Under the pieces are notes generated by a model. The model was not told where the DNA came from. It saw only the letters and a list, made by a program, of their open reading frames with translations, and searched no databases. Shown piece by piece: positions 7,499 through 16,298 of a stretch of DNA of 64,000 bases (its first letter is position 1; each line of letters starts with the position of its first letter). The position numbers and the translations under genes are program-made. Origin of the DNA: Marinobacter sp. (GTDB lineage Bacteria; Pseudomonadota; Gammaproteobacteria; Pseudomonadales; Oleiphilaceae); contig JACIZI010000007.1 in the NCBI GenBank assembly GCA_014359475.1, positions 62,001-126,000 on the forward strand. Direction: 5' to 3'.

Positions 7499-8815
7499 TC
7501 AAGTTGCTGCGGTTTCGGAAGCGAGCGGCAATCGGAGCAGCCAGTCCATCCCGCCACCCTGGTTGTAACTGGAAAACATGGAGCCGCCGTACTGGCTCAC
7601 GACCATGTCGACAATTGCCAGCCCGAGTCCGTGACTCTCCAGCCTGGAGCGGCCAATTCCGGATTTGTCCCGGGCACATTCGTCTATGCCTGTATCGTGG
7701 ACTAACATCTGCACCGTTGGTGTACTGGTACCGCGTTCGTCCGCCGGGCAGTCAAGCACCAGTTCACACGCCGAGGTTGAATGCTTTAAAGCGTTTTCGA
7801 CCAGATTTCGAAGAGCCACAATCGCCAGTGCCTGGGGCATTGCGATCCGGCCATCTGAACACCGATTCTCCAGCCGGACCCGGTCCTGTCCAGGTAAATC
7901 TTCCAACACGCCGTCGATCACATCCGCCACTGCACAATCTTCACAAGAGGCTCCCCCTCGGCGTTCCATTCGTGAAAGTAACAGCAACTGCTCGGTCACT
8001 GTTTGTAACCGCGCTACGCCTTTTTCGGCATTGGCCAGCGCCTGCTGCTGGCGCTCACCTGATACCCGACCAGCAACCTGCAAATGGGTTTTGATGCCGG
8101 CCAGCGGCGTGCGAAATTCATGGGCGGCGCTATTGGCAAAGCGCTGTTCCCAGGCCATGGTAGTGGCGACTCGCCCGAACAAACTGTTCAGTGTCTCCAC
8201 AACCGGGGTCAGTTCAGCCGGGGACCCTTCGACCTGGACCGGATCGAGGTTTTCGGGGGTGCGCCGGCGCAACTGATCGTGCAGGGCCTGCAGTGGGCTG
8301 AGCCCTTTGCGTACGCCCCACCAGAGCACTGCCAGTCCGCCAATCAAGGCCAGGGTGAAGGGGACAACCATCACCAGAATGATGCTGTTTGTCAGCGACT
8401 CCCGCTCAGACATTCGGTCGGCGGTGGTAATGAACGTACCATTCTGCTCAAGCGTATAGAGTCGCCACTGCTGATCACCTGTGCCACGGGTACTGAATCC
8501 GGGCCGCGCATCCTGCAGCAACTGACCCTGCATGCCTTTCGTCTGCAACAGCACCTCACCGCTGGCAGCCTGGATCTGGCAGGCAACGCCTTCCGCCTCT
8601 GGCGACATCAGGAGCGGGTTGCTTTGGGAGGAAAGCAGCATCTCCGGCTGCCGGGTGATGAGGCCCGCCACCATCGTGGCCGAGGCTGCAAGACGCTGAT
8701 CCAGTGTTTGCGATACCTGCTTGTCGAGGTGCAGGTACATCAGCATCGCGACGGATAGCCAGAGCATCAGGAACGCACTGCCGAGGGACCAGAGCAGGCG
8801 GCGCTGAAGGCTCAT
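7499..8815 (-). CDS. dsbS: sensor histidine kinase, DsbS-like
   Basis: A 438-residue inner-membrane sensor kinase. Transmembrane segments are at about 9-29 and 143-167, enclosing a periplasmic domain of about 110 residues with a single cysteine (A-C-Q, residue 79). HAMP-like linker, then the phosphoacceptor S-A-A-H-E-F-R-T-P-L (His 232), N box N-L-V-E-N-A-L-K-H-S (about 337-346) and G box G-L-G-L-A-I-V follow, so the kinase core is intact. The gene overlaps the response regulator by four bases. The pair is divergent from dsbD-tlpA-dsbG, the same arrangement as PA2480-PA2479 next to PA2478-PA2476 of Pseudomonas aeruginosa, described as DsbRS responding to copper and controlling the Dsb genes. 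The symbol is assigned on synteny. Confidence 0.8.
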   Translation of the reverse strand: MSLQRRLLWSLGSAFLMLWLSVAMLMYLHLDKQVSQTLDQRLAASATMVAGLITRQPEMLLSSQSNPLLMSPEAEGVACQIQAASGEVLLQTKGMQGQLLQDARPGFSTRGTGDQQWRLYTLEQNGTFITTADRMSERESLTNSIILVMVVPFTLALIGGLAVLWWGVRKGLSPLQALHDQLRRRTPENLDPVQVEGSPAELTPVVETLNSLFGRVATTMAWEQRFANSAAHEFRTPLAGIKTHLQVAGRVSGERQQQALANAEKGVARLQTVTEQLLLLSRMERRGGASCEDCAVADVIDGVLEDLPGQDRVRLENRCSDGRIAMPQALAIVALRNLVENALKHSTSACELVLDCPADERGTSTPTVQMLVHDTGIDECARDKSGIGRSRLESHGLGLAIVDMVVSQYGGSMFSSYNQGGGMDWLLRLPLASETAAT

Positions 8816-9498
8816 GATGTGTTTTCCTTCGGCTGGGTGGGTGGCGGTCCCAGCCGGTAGCCAAGACCGCGCTCGGTAATCACCACGTCCCGGTAGAGTT
8901 TTCGTCGCAGGTGGTGGATGTGGACATTCAGGGCATTGCTCTCGACACTGGTGCCCATGCCGTAAAGACCGTCTTTGAGCTGCTCTTCCGACAACACTGC
9001 CCCACGGGCATTAATGAGTTTACCCAGCAACGCAAGTTCACGCCGTGACAGGGACACGGACACTCCCCCAAGCAGCACCTTGCCAGAATCGGGGTAGACC
9101 TGAAGCTCGCCATGGCGAACCTCAGGCACCGCTCGTCCCGCCGCACGACGCACCAGCGCATTGAGGCGGGCCGCCAGCTCGTCCAGATCAAAAGGCTTGA
9201 GCACGTAATCGTCTGCGCCCGCTTCCAATCCATGCACCCGATCTTCGACCGCATCCCGGGCGGTCAGAATCAGAATCGGTATGGTCACTCCCTGCCGGCG
9301 CCAGGCTGACAACAACCCCATACCGTCGCCGTCCGGCAGACCCAGATCCAGAATCACCACGTCGCACTCAAACTGCGCCAGGGCCGCCCTGGCTTCCCGG
9401 GCGGTGCGTACCCGGTCCATGGTGCAATGGTGCAGCTCCAGGCCGGCCTCAAGACCGGAGGCTACCAGATCGTCGTCTTCTATCAGTAGTACATGCAG
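8812..9498 (-). CDS. dsbR: OmpR-family response regulator, DsbR-like
   Basis: A two-domain response regulator of about 228 residues. The receiver has the acidic triad E-D-D-D near its start, the phosphoacceptor Asp in V-I-L-D-L-G-L-P (about residue 51), T in I-L-T-A and K in L-K-P-F (about 101). A winged-helix OmpR/PhoB DNA-binding domain follows, ending in the usual G-L-G-Y-R-L. The start is a problem. The family begins with two or three residues before V-L-L-I-E-D-D, but no ATG, GTG or TTG exists in frame until a TTG at 9630 inside the start of divergent dsbD. A good GGAGGGG lies before an ATA-GAT-ATC-CTG run, so I place the start at CTG 9498, with ATA as the alternative. It should activate dsbD-tlpA-dsbG from the shared 9499-9620 region. 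Confidence 0.8.
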   Translation of the reverse strand: MHVLLIEDDDLVASGLEAGLELHHCTMDRVRTAREARAALAQFECDVVILDLGLPDGDGMGLLSAWRRQGVTIPILILTARDAVEDRVHGLEAGADDYVLKPFDLDELAARLNALVRRAAGRAVPEVRHGELQVYPDSGKVLLGGVSVSLSRRELALLGKLINARGAVLSEEQLKDGLYGMGTSVESNALNVHIHHLRRKLYRDVVITERGLGYRLGPPPTQPKENTS

Positions 9499-9620
9499 GA
9501 TATCTATTCCCCTCCGTTTCGACCGGCGGATGTCCGGCGTTAATGCTGACTTAATCCAGCCACCACAGACTGCTGCTCCAGGATCGAACCAGTCATCACC
9601 TGAACAAACGGGAGTAGTGC

Positions 9621-11450
9621 GTGCGAGCAATCCGACTCTGGATACCGATCTTATCCGTTCTCATGGTTTTAGCAACTAGCTGGCCGGCAGCCGGTCAGTC
9701 CCTTTTGGGCGGCGGCGATGACTTCCTGCCGCCACAGGAAGCCTTCCAGTATGAGCTTGAGGACAATGGGGATGGCACGCTGACTCTGCGCTGGGAGATC
9801 GCGCCGGAATACTACCTTTACCGCAAACGCATGACCATTGAGGGTACCGACGGTAACCTGGGTGACATCCGTTATCCCGGGGGCACCGTTATCCGTGACG
9901 AATTCTTCGGCGAGTCGGAGGTGTTCTACAACCGGGCCGAGATCCTGATCCATTCCGGCAATGCCAGCGCACTCAGTCTTGGCTGGCAGGGCTGTGCCGA
10001 TGCCGGCCTTTGTTATCCGCCGCAATCCGCTGTGGTGGATTTCAACGGTAAGTCGACAGAGAACCCGGGCACGGGCCCTGCCCCGCCAGCAGAGGGTTCG
10101 CCAAAGATCGGTAGCTCCGCGCCGGCCAGTGACAACGAACTGGCCGGTGATCAGTCGCTGACCCGGCAACTGGCTACGAGTGGTCTGTTCTGGAATCTGG
10201 CGGTGTTCTTCGGACTGGGGCTGCTGCTGGTGTTCACCCCGTGTGTACTGCCGATGATTCCGATATTGTCCACCGTGATTGTAGGCCAACATGCGGGCCA
10301 AGGCAGGGCCTTTGTGCTGTCAAGTGTCTATGTGGTTGCCATGGCGGTCACCTACTCAATGCTCGGGGTCGCCGCAGCGCTAGCCGGTGCCAACCTTCAG
10401 GCAATGCTCCAGGCACCGGTGTTCATCGTTTCCATTGCGGTGGTGTTCGTGTTGCTGGCGCTATCCATGTTCGGCCTTTATGAACTGCAACTGCCGCCTT
10501 TTCTGCGCGACCGGCTGGCCCGGGCCAACAGCCGGCAGGAGGGTGGCAGTCTGGCCAGTGCCGGAGCCATGGGTGTGGTTGCCGCGCTGCTGGCCAGCCC
10601 GTGCATGACCGCCCCGCTGGCAGGTGCGTTGATCTACATTGCGGACACAGGCGATGCCACGCTTGGCGGCTTGGCTCTGCTGTCGCTGGGTCTGGGCATG
10701 GGCGCTCCGTTGATTGCCTTGGCGACCATGGGGTCCGGATTACTGCCAAAACCCGGTGGATGGATGAATGGGGTCAAGGCGGTGTTTGGCTTCATTCTGC
10801 TGGGTACCACTGTGTACTTCCTCGACCGCATTCTGGATGATGCTCTGGTCCTGGCGCTCTGGGGTGCGTTAACCATCGCCCTGGGCCTCTCGCTCTGGCA
10901 CATCGCCCGTGCCGCCAACGGAACGTTACCGCTGCGCACGCTAACCGCCAGCGCTGGGGTAGTGGTCACGTTCTGGGGTGCCTTGATGATGATCGGGGCG
11001 GCGGCTGGTGGCAGCCAGCCCTGGCAACCACTGAGCGGGTTGGTTGCCGCAGGCAACGTCAGCGCGGCCAGCCAAAAGCAGCATGCAGACTTCGATGGTT
11101 TTAAATCGGTGGCCGATCTGGAGCAAGCGGTTGCTGAGGCCGGCGCAAAAGGCCGATGGACACTGGTCGACTTCTACGCCGACTGGTGTGTGTCCTGCAA
11201 AGTTATCGAAGAAGAAGTGTTCGGTGATTCCGCCGTGATCGCTGCGCTGTCCGACATGCAGCTACTGCGCGCCGACGTGACCGCCAACGACGCCCTGGAT
11301 CAGGCGGTAATGAAACACCTGCAAGTGGTTGGTCCGCCCACCATTCTCATCATCGGGCCGGATGGTCGGGAATACCGGGCGCAACGCACCACCGGCGAAG
11401 TATCCGCCAACGTGTTCCTGGACCGCCTGGCCCAGGCACGCGAATCCTGA
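9621..11450 (+). CDS. dsbD: thiol:disulfide interchange protein DsbD
   Basis: A 609-residue inner-membrane reductant conduit that passes electrons from cytosolic thioredoxin to periplasmic thiol proteins. It begins at GTG 9621 with GGGAG seven bases upstream, followed by a signal peptide of about 26 residues. The N-terminal periplasmic domain has the redox pair in G-C-A-D-A-G-L-C-Y (about 125-131). A central block of about eight hydrophobic segments contains the two conserved membrane cysteines (F-T-P-C-V-L-P and L-A-S-P-C-M-T). The C-terminal thioredoxin-like domain has W-C-V-S-C at about 522. All six catalytic cysteines are present. It is followed after ten bases by the TlpA-like gene, so the three Dsb genes form one operon. 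Confidence 0.95.
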   Translation: MRAIRLWIPILSVLMVLATSWPAAGQSLLGGGDDFLPPQEAFQYELEDNGDGTLTLRWEIAPEYYLYRKRMTIEGTDGNLGDIRYPGGTVIRDEFFGESEVFYNRAEILIHSGNASALSLGWQGCADAGLCYPPQSAVVDFNGKSTENPGTGPAPPAEGSPKIGSSAPASDNELAGDQSLTRQLATSGLFWNLAVFFGLGLLLVFTPCVLPMIPILSTVIVGQHAGQGRAFVLSSVYVVAMAVTYSMLGVAAALAGANLQAMLQAPVFIVSIAVVFVLLALSMFGLYELQLPPFLRDRLARANSRQEGGSLASAGAMGVVAALLASPCMTAPLAGALIYIADTGDATLGGLALLSLGLGMGAPLIALATMGSGLLPKPGGWMNGVKAVFGFILLGTTVYFLDRILDDALVLALWGALTIALGLSLWHIARAANGTLPLRTLTASAGVVVTFWGALMMIGAAAGGSQPWQPLSGLVAAGNVSAASQKQHADFDGFKSVADLEQAVAEAGAKGRWTLVDFYADWCVSCKVIEEEVFGDSAVIAALSDMQLLRADVTANDALDQAVMKHLQVVGPPTILIIGPDGREYRAQRTTGEVSANVFLDRLAQARES

Positions 11451-11460
11451 AGGAGACCCC

Positions 11461-12267
11461 ATGTTGAGCATTAACGTTGGACCACTCGCTTTGCCCCTGG
11501 GCCAGGCACTGCTGCTTATCGCGTTTATCGTCGCCTTGATCGTCGGTGCGATGGTCGGCCGCAAAAGCCGCATTGCCATCGCCGGACCGCTGTCGGACAT
11601 CTTTCTGGCGGCCATGCTGGCCGCGCGCATCGGCTTTGTCATCCGCTATTTCGAGCATTACCAGAGCGATATTTTAGGGATAATCGATATCCGGGACGGT
11701 GGCTTTGACATGCTTGCCGGGCTTGTCGGTGCGCTCGTCATACTCGGCTGGAAACTCTGGCGCCACCCTGCGATCCGAGTGCCGCTTGGCAGTGCGGCCG
11801 CCGCCGGCCTACTGACCTGGGGCACGGTGTCACTGCTGATTATCCTGATGGAGGGGCAGTCCCGGGAGGTGCCGGAGTCGTCCTTTGCTCAGCTGGACAG
11901 CAGTCCGGTCACTCTGTCGCAAGTAGCTGATGGTAAACCCATGGTGGTGAATCTCTGGGCCAGTTGGTGCCCGCCCTGTATCCGCGAGATGCCGGTGCTG
12001 GACGAAGCCCGGAAAGACAACCCTGACATTACTTTTGTCTTTGTTAACCAGGGCGAACAGCCCGAAACCATTGTGCGTTTCCTGAACCAGCACAACCTCA
12101 CCCTGGACAATGTGTTAACTGATATCCGCTCCAGCCTCGGCCGGACTACCGGCAGCCACGCCTTGCCGACCACCCTTTTCTACGATGCCCAAGGGCGGCA
12201 GGTGAACGCCCATCTGGGCGAGCTGTCTGCCGCCTCGCTGGCCCATAACCTTGAACGCTTTGACTGA
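11461..12267 (+). CDS. TlpA/DsbE-type membrane-anchored thiol-disulfide oxidoreductase
   Basis: A 268-residue protein with an N-terminal membrane domain of about four hydrophobic segments (residues 5-125, faintly like prolipoprotein transferase helices) and a C-terminal TlpA thioredoxin fold with the active site W-C-P-P-C at about 167-171 and the cis-Pro loop H-A-L-P-T-T. It should face the periplasm and receive electrons from DsbD. AAGGAG precedes the ATG at 11461 and dsbD ends at 11450. The same three-gene order (dsbD, this type, dsbG) is seen at P. aeruginosa PA2478-PA2476. The multi-pass anchor is longer than that of CcmG/DsbE of cytochrome c maturation, so I do not call it ccmG. Confidence 0.85.
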   Translation: MLSINVGPLALPLGQALLLIAFIVALIVGAMVGRKSRIAIAGPLSDIFLAAMLAARIGFVIRYFEHYQSDILGIIDIRDGGFDMLAGLVGALVILGWKLWRHPAIRVPLGSAAAAGLLTWGTVSLLIILMEGQSREVPESSFAQLDSSPVTLSQVADGKPMVVNLWASWCPPCIREMPVLDEARKDNPDITFVFVNQGEQPETIVRFLNQHNLTLDNVLTDIRSSLGRTTGSHALPTTLFYDAQGRQVNAHLGELSAASLAHNLERFD

Positions 12268-12292
12268 CACCAACCCGACTCGGAGACTGCCA

Positions 12293-13078
12293 ATGAAATC
12301 TGTGAACGTCTTACTGAAACCCACCTTGCTGACCGTGACCCTCGTGACCGCCAGTCTGAGCCTGCCGGCGTGGGCCCAAAGCTATCCGCCTGCAGTACAG
12401 CAACTGATAGACCGCGGTGTATCCATCGATGGTTCCTTTGATGCTCCCGGCGGCATGAAGGGCTATGTCGGTAACATGCAGGGCCGTGCCGTGGCTTTTT
12501 ACCTGACCGAGGACAAAGACCATGTAATTGTCGGCCCCATGCTTAACGCCAAGGGCGAAAACCTGACCGAGTCAAAGATCCAGGAGCTGGTACTCGGGCC
12601 GCAGAATGAAAAAGCCTGGAGCCAGTTAAAAGACGCTGACTGGGTACTTGATGGCAGTGCCGATGCGCCTGTGGTGGTATACACCTTCACCGACCCCAAC
12701 TGCCCCTTTTGTCACCGGTTCCGGCAAGCCGCTGAGCCCTGGATTAATGCCGGCCGGGTACAACTGCGCCATATCCTTGTGGGCATCCTGAAAGAGGACA
12801 GCCTGCCCAAGGCCGCCACTATTATCGGATCGGAAAACCCGAGTGCGGCGTTGGCTGAAAATTACGACCGATACAGCGAGGGCGGCATTACGGTGGACCG
12901 ACAGATCGTCAGCGCCCATGCCAGGCGAGTGCAGGCCAACAACCAGCTGATGTCCGGCCTTGGTCTGAGTGCCACGCCGAGCACCTACTACCGTGACAGT
13001 GCCGGCGACGTGAAGATGAAGCAGGGCGCGCCCCGGCCCGGAGAAATGGAAAGTATCATGGGTAGCAAGAGGCCTTGA
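12293..13078 (+). CDS. dsbG: thiol:disulfide interchange protein DsbG (periplasmic isomerase/chaperone)
   Basis: A 261-residue periplasmic DsbC/DsbG-family protein. The signal peptide ends near S-L-P-A-W-A-Q. An N-terminal dimerisation domain (about 27-85, with F-Y-L-T-E-D) leads to a thioredoxin fold with the active site N-C-P-F-C-H at about 137-140 and the cis-Pro loop S-A-T-P-S-T. In DsbG-type proteins this fold reduces sulfenic acids and isomerises disulfides using electrons from DsbD. I chose the ATG at 12293 because it places the hydrophobic signal correctly; the frame is open further upstream into the previous gene. It closes the dsbD-tlpA-dsbG operon. Confidence 0.92.
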   Translation: MKSVNVLLKPTLLTVTLVTASLSLPAWAQSYPPAVQQLIDRGVSIDGSFDAPGGMKGYVGNMQGRAVAFYLTEDKDHVIVGPMLNAKGENLTESKIQELVLGPQNEKAWSQLKDADWVLDGSADAPVVVYTFTDPNCPFCHRFRQAAEPWINAGRVQLRHILVGILKEDSLPKAATIIGSENPSAALAENYDRYSEGGITVDRQIVSAHARRVQANNQLMSGLGLSATPSTYYRDSAGDVKMKQGAPRPGEMESIMGSKRP

Positions 13079-13354
13079 GCACTGCTTAATGCCGCCGCTG
13101 CGGCCTGGCGCTGCTGGTATACTGTCTGTACCGGCGCATGGGTCGCTCACTAAAACCGCTCGCACCGCCCTCGGCTCGATGAGGCCATCGAGCAGCAAAT
13201 CATGGCCCTGCACAGCGACCACGCTATTGAGGAGCGGAGTCGCTGATTCAGGATGATGACGGTTGTCCATATCCTGTAGGATAATAACCAACTGCGTGCC
13301 GTATAAAGCAGCTCCAATGAAGGCGCGTCCCGAAACCAAGGACAGGGTAGCCCC
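13079..13354. other. 276-bp intergenic region, promoter of the diguanylate cyclase
   Basis: No gene is supported. A small GC hairpin (GCCGC-CGCT-GCGGC) near 13091 lies just after dsbG but has no T-run, so it is not a convincing intrinsic terminator. AT-richer stretches around 13270-13320 (for example GGATAATAA and GTATAAAG) are candidate promoter elements for the following plus-strand gene. A 31-codon plus-strand stretch around 13155-13245 is open but resembles nothing I know. Confidence 0.35.
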
Positions 13355-15076
13355 ATGGTACGACAGCTTTCCCTGATCTCCCTGCTCCTGCTGTGCCTGG
13401 GCGGCCATGCCTCAGCCGCGGTGGTGCTGGATTCGCCGGTCGTCAACCTGACTGACTTCCCCATGGCCACCTTCATTGACGAAACCGAAACCATGGCGTT
13501 CGAGGCGGTCCGGAGCCAGGCGTTTACGCCATCCAGTAACCGGGTCTCGCTGGGAACCGAGGCCAGGACCACCTGGTCGCGCATCGGACTGGTTAACCAC
13601 TCGGGTCAGGACCTTGAGCTGTTCCTGCACCACCCCTACGCCTACCACAATCGCCAGGTCGCCTTCTTCCTGGAGGATGGCGATACTCTGGTGGAACGCA
13701 AGGTCCTGGACCTGGACCAGGCCAGCGACAGTCCCTTGATGTACCGGGGCAGCGCCGTCTATCCGTTCCGTCTGGAGGCCGGTCAGAGCCGGACCCTGTA
13801 TGTCCGGAGCGTGTCCTACTCGCACCAGTGGTTCACCCTGCTGCTACTGGATGAAGACCGCTCCAGGCGGGCCCTGATCGGCAGCCATATTGACATTGCT
13901 CTGCTGATCGGAATTCTGCTCGCGCTGATCGTGTACAACTTCCTGCTGTACCTGGTCTCCGGCATGAAGGAGAACATCCTCTACGCCTTCTACCTGATTT
14001 CCGGGGCCGTCTGGATCGCCTTGTCCTATGGACTGCTGGCCCAGGTGTTCAATGTCTACGGCGCCGGCGTGTTTCGCCTGCACCTGTCACTGATCACCAT
14101 GCCTATCTTCCTGATCCTCTTCATGATGGCCATCTTCGAGACCCGGCGCGACTACCCGACGGAGCACCGTTGCCTGCAGCTCATGCTGTTGCCATTGCTG
14201 GCGGACCTGGTGTACGGCCTGTTCGACATCTACGGTGCCCTGAAGCCCGCAAGCTCCCTGGCGGCCCTGATGATGGTGGTAACCGTGTCCGTGAGCATAT
14301 CCCTTTACCGCAAAGGCAACCCTCTAGCCAAATACTTCCTGATCGGCCACTCCTGTTTCCTGTTGTTCAACGGTATGGCGGTCCTGTTCTACAAGGGCAT
14401 GATCGACTTCACCTACCTCGCCAGCCACGGTGTTGGCATTGGCATTACCCTGGAGGCGCTTATGCTGGCCTTCATCATTGCCTACCGAATCCGGATTCTT
14501 GAGGACATCAAGGCATCCCAGGCCGATCTCAGACTTCAGGCCCTGACCGACCCCCTCACCAGGCTCTACAACCGGCGCCATTTCTTTACCGAGGCCGGCA
14601 ACCTGGCGGACATCGCCAGACAGCAGAAAACGCCCCTGTCGGCCCTGATCATGGACATTGACCATTTCAAGGCGGTGAACGACAGCCACGGCCACGCCGT
14701 TGGCGACCGAGTACTGGTGGAACTGGCCCAGGTGCTGAGAAGCGGCAGCCGGTCCAGCGACCTGATTGCCCGTTTTGGCGGAGAGGAATTCGTGATCCTG
14801 CTGCCGAATTGCGGCCAGGAACAAGCGGCGACCGTGGCCGAGAACATCCGCCAGGCTGTCGCCGACAAGGCAATGGACCTTGACGGTGGCCGGCAGCTTC
14901 ACTTCACCATCAGCCTGGGCGTGGCCGAACTGGACCTCGGTGCGGAGGAGTCCGTCAATGTCATGCTCAACCGGGCCGACCAGGCTCTGTACCAGGCTAA
15001 ACGGGCGGGCCGCAATCAGGTGCGCGTCTATACCGGGAATGGCGATGTCGAGAGCTATACCGGCCAGCAAGTCTGA
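13355..15076 (+). CDS. membrane diguanylate cyclase with 7TMR-DISM sensor
   Basis: A 573-residue inner-membrane signalling protein that makes cyclic di-GMP. Order of parts: signal peptide (about 1-22), a periplasmic 7TMR-DISMED2-type carbohydrate-binding-like domain (about 23-165), seven transmembrane helices (about 175-380), a short linker helix and a C-terminal GGDEF domain (about 400-560). The active site R-F-G-G-E-E-F (near 475) is intact, and the D-P-L-T-R-L-Y-N-R-R substrate-binding helix is present, so it should be catalytically active. I do not see an RxxD inhibitory site at the usual position five residues before the GGEEF. GGACAGGG lies before the ATG. It stands alone, facing the convergent tsdA gene. 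Confidence 0.92.
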   Translation: MVRQLSLISLLLLCLGGHASAAVVLDSPVVNLTDFPMATFIDETETMAFEAVRSQAFTPSSNRVSLGTEARTTWSRIGLVNHSGQDLELFLHHPYAYHNRQVAFFLEDGDTLVERKVLDLDQASDSPLMYRGSAVYPFRLEAGQSRTLYVRSVSYSHQWFTLLLLDEDRSRRALIGSHIDIALLIGILLALIVYNFLLYLVSGMKENILYAFYLISGAVWIALSYGLLAQVFNVYGAGVFRLHLSLITMPIFLILFMMAIFETRRDYPTEHRCLQLMLLPLLADLVYGLFDIYGALKPASSLAALMMVVTVSVSISLYRKGNPLAKYFLIGHSCFLLFNGMAVLFYKGMIDFTYLASHGVGIGITLEALMLAFIIAYRIRILEDIKASQADLRLQALTDPLTRLYNRRHFFTEAGNLADIARQQKTPLSALIMDIDHFKAVNDSHGHAVGDRVLVELAQVLRSGSRSSDLIARFGGEEFVILLPNCGQEQAATVAENIRQAVADKAMDLDGGRQLHFTISLGVAELDLGAEESVNVMLNRADQALYQAKRAGRNQVRVYTGNGDVESYTGQQV

Positions 15077-15261
15077 CTGGCCCGGTCTGAAATCGCCCGG
15101 CGGCGGCCACCGACACCTGATCTGTCGGCACAGGCGTCCGGTTCGGGAACAGGCGAGGCCCCGCGGCTCAATTATCAACATTTCATCGAGCTACGGCATC
15201 ACGCCAGCTGAGAAAATACATTTCGACTGCGCGGAAAATAGATCTGTCCCGATTTTCCCTG

Positions 15262-16284
15262 CTACTCGAAACTTCTCGGCCGAAGATTGTCTGGCTTCAG
15301 GAATGGTTTGTCGCCGGTGTTGTCATGATCACCCAGAAGTTTGCCGTCACTCTCCCGGATTTTTCCATACATGGAGTGTTGGTGGAAGTTTTTATGCTTT
15401 TCGGCGGTTTCCTTGACCTCCCCAGTGTAGCGCGGGTCCTGGGGGCGTTCCTGGCTGTTCATGTAATAGGCAATATCCCAGGCCTGCTGGTCTGACAATG
15501 AATGGGGCTGGCCCAGCGGCATGTTATTCTTGATGAAGCCGGCGGCGGTGAAGATCCGTACCATGCCGGCACCCCAGTTATTGGAGTTATTGCCCCACAA
15601 TGCCGGGTAAACCGTCTGGCCATCAACGCGGAGACCCGAACCATCTTCCTGGTGGCAAACGGCACATTGCTCCTGGAACAACCTTTCACCGTTGGCGTAG
15701 CTCAACTTTCCAGGCCGTTCAGGTGCCGGGAATCCTCGGCCGTAGATGGACTGTTTGGGATACATTTCCACACCGCTGGCCAGCCAGGTGTGGTAGGTCG
15801 CCAGGGCTACCATGTCATCACTACCGTAGGCGGGCGGTTTGCCGTTCATGGAGTAGGCAAAACAACCGGCTATGCGTTCTTCCAGAGTGTTTACGTGGCC
15901 ATTCTTGCCCCGATAGTCAGGCAGTGTGACCGCCGCTGGCCAGATCGGAGCACTGAACGGCACGCGCCCTGCGCCAAGGTGGCAGCTGGAGCAGTTCATG
16001 TTGTTGAAGACGTTCTTCCCGCGAAGCTGCTGGGTATTGGTGAACAGATCGTAGCCGCGGCGAATGACCCGTTTGAGTTCGGGGTGAATGTCAGCGTCTT
16101 CAAGATCCTCCATGGTGGGAGGAATGTGCACCAGTTGGTCCTCTTTGGGGGCCGGAAAACCCATTTCAGTCAGGGTCTCAATGTATTGCTGGATCTCGGC
16201 ATCGCTGGCGTAGTCGTTGGCAGCCGCAGTGGAGGAGAGCAAGACGGTTCCCGACAACGCTACCTGAAAAAATTTGCGAATCAT
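15262..16284 (-). CDS. tsdA: thiosulfate dehydrogenase TsdA, diheme cytochrome c
   Basis: A 340-residue periplasmic diheme cytochrome that couples two thiosulfates to tetrathionate (and can run in reverse). It has a signal peptide ending about residue 22, haem sites N-C-S-S-C-H (98-102) and Q-C-A-V-C-H (207-211), and the family-specific T-L-E-E-R-I-A-G-C-F-A-Y-S-M-N-G in which Cys 141 is the unusual axial ligand of the catalytic haem. Methionines that could ligate haem 2 are present in the last third (N-N-M-P-L-G). It follows tsdB by 14 bases, the classic tsdB-tsdA order. A decayed relative of its C-terminus lies at 788-1006. Confidence 0.88.
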   Translation of the reverse strand: MIRKFFQVALSGTVLLSSTAAANDYASDAEIQQYIETLTEMGFPAPKEDQLVHIPPTMEDLEDADIHPELKRVIRRGYDLFTNTQQLRGKNVFNNMNCSSCHLGAGRVPFSAPIWPAAVTLPDYRGKNGHVNTLEERIAGCFAYSMNGKPPAYGSDDMVALATYHTWLASGVEMYPKQSIYGRGFPAPERPGKLSYANGERLFQEQCAVCHQEDGSGLRVDGQTVYPALWGNNSNNWGAGMVRIFTAAGFIKNNMPLGQPHSLSDQQAWDIAYYMNSQERPQDPRYTGEVKETAEKHKNFHQHSMYGKIRESDGKLLGDHDNTGDKPFLKPDNLRPRSFE

Positions 16285-16298
16285 GTCCTGGAACTCCT

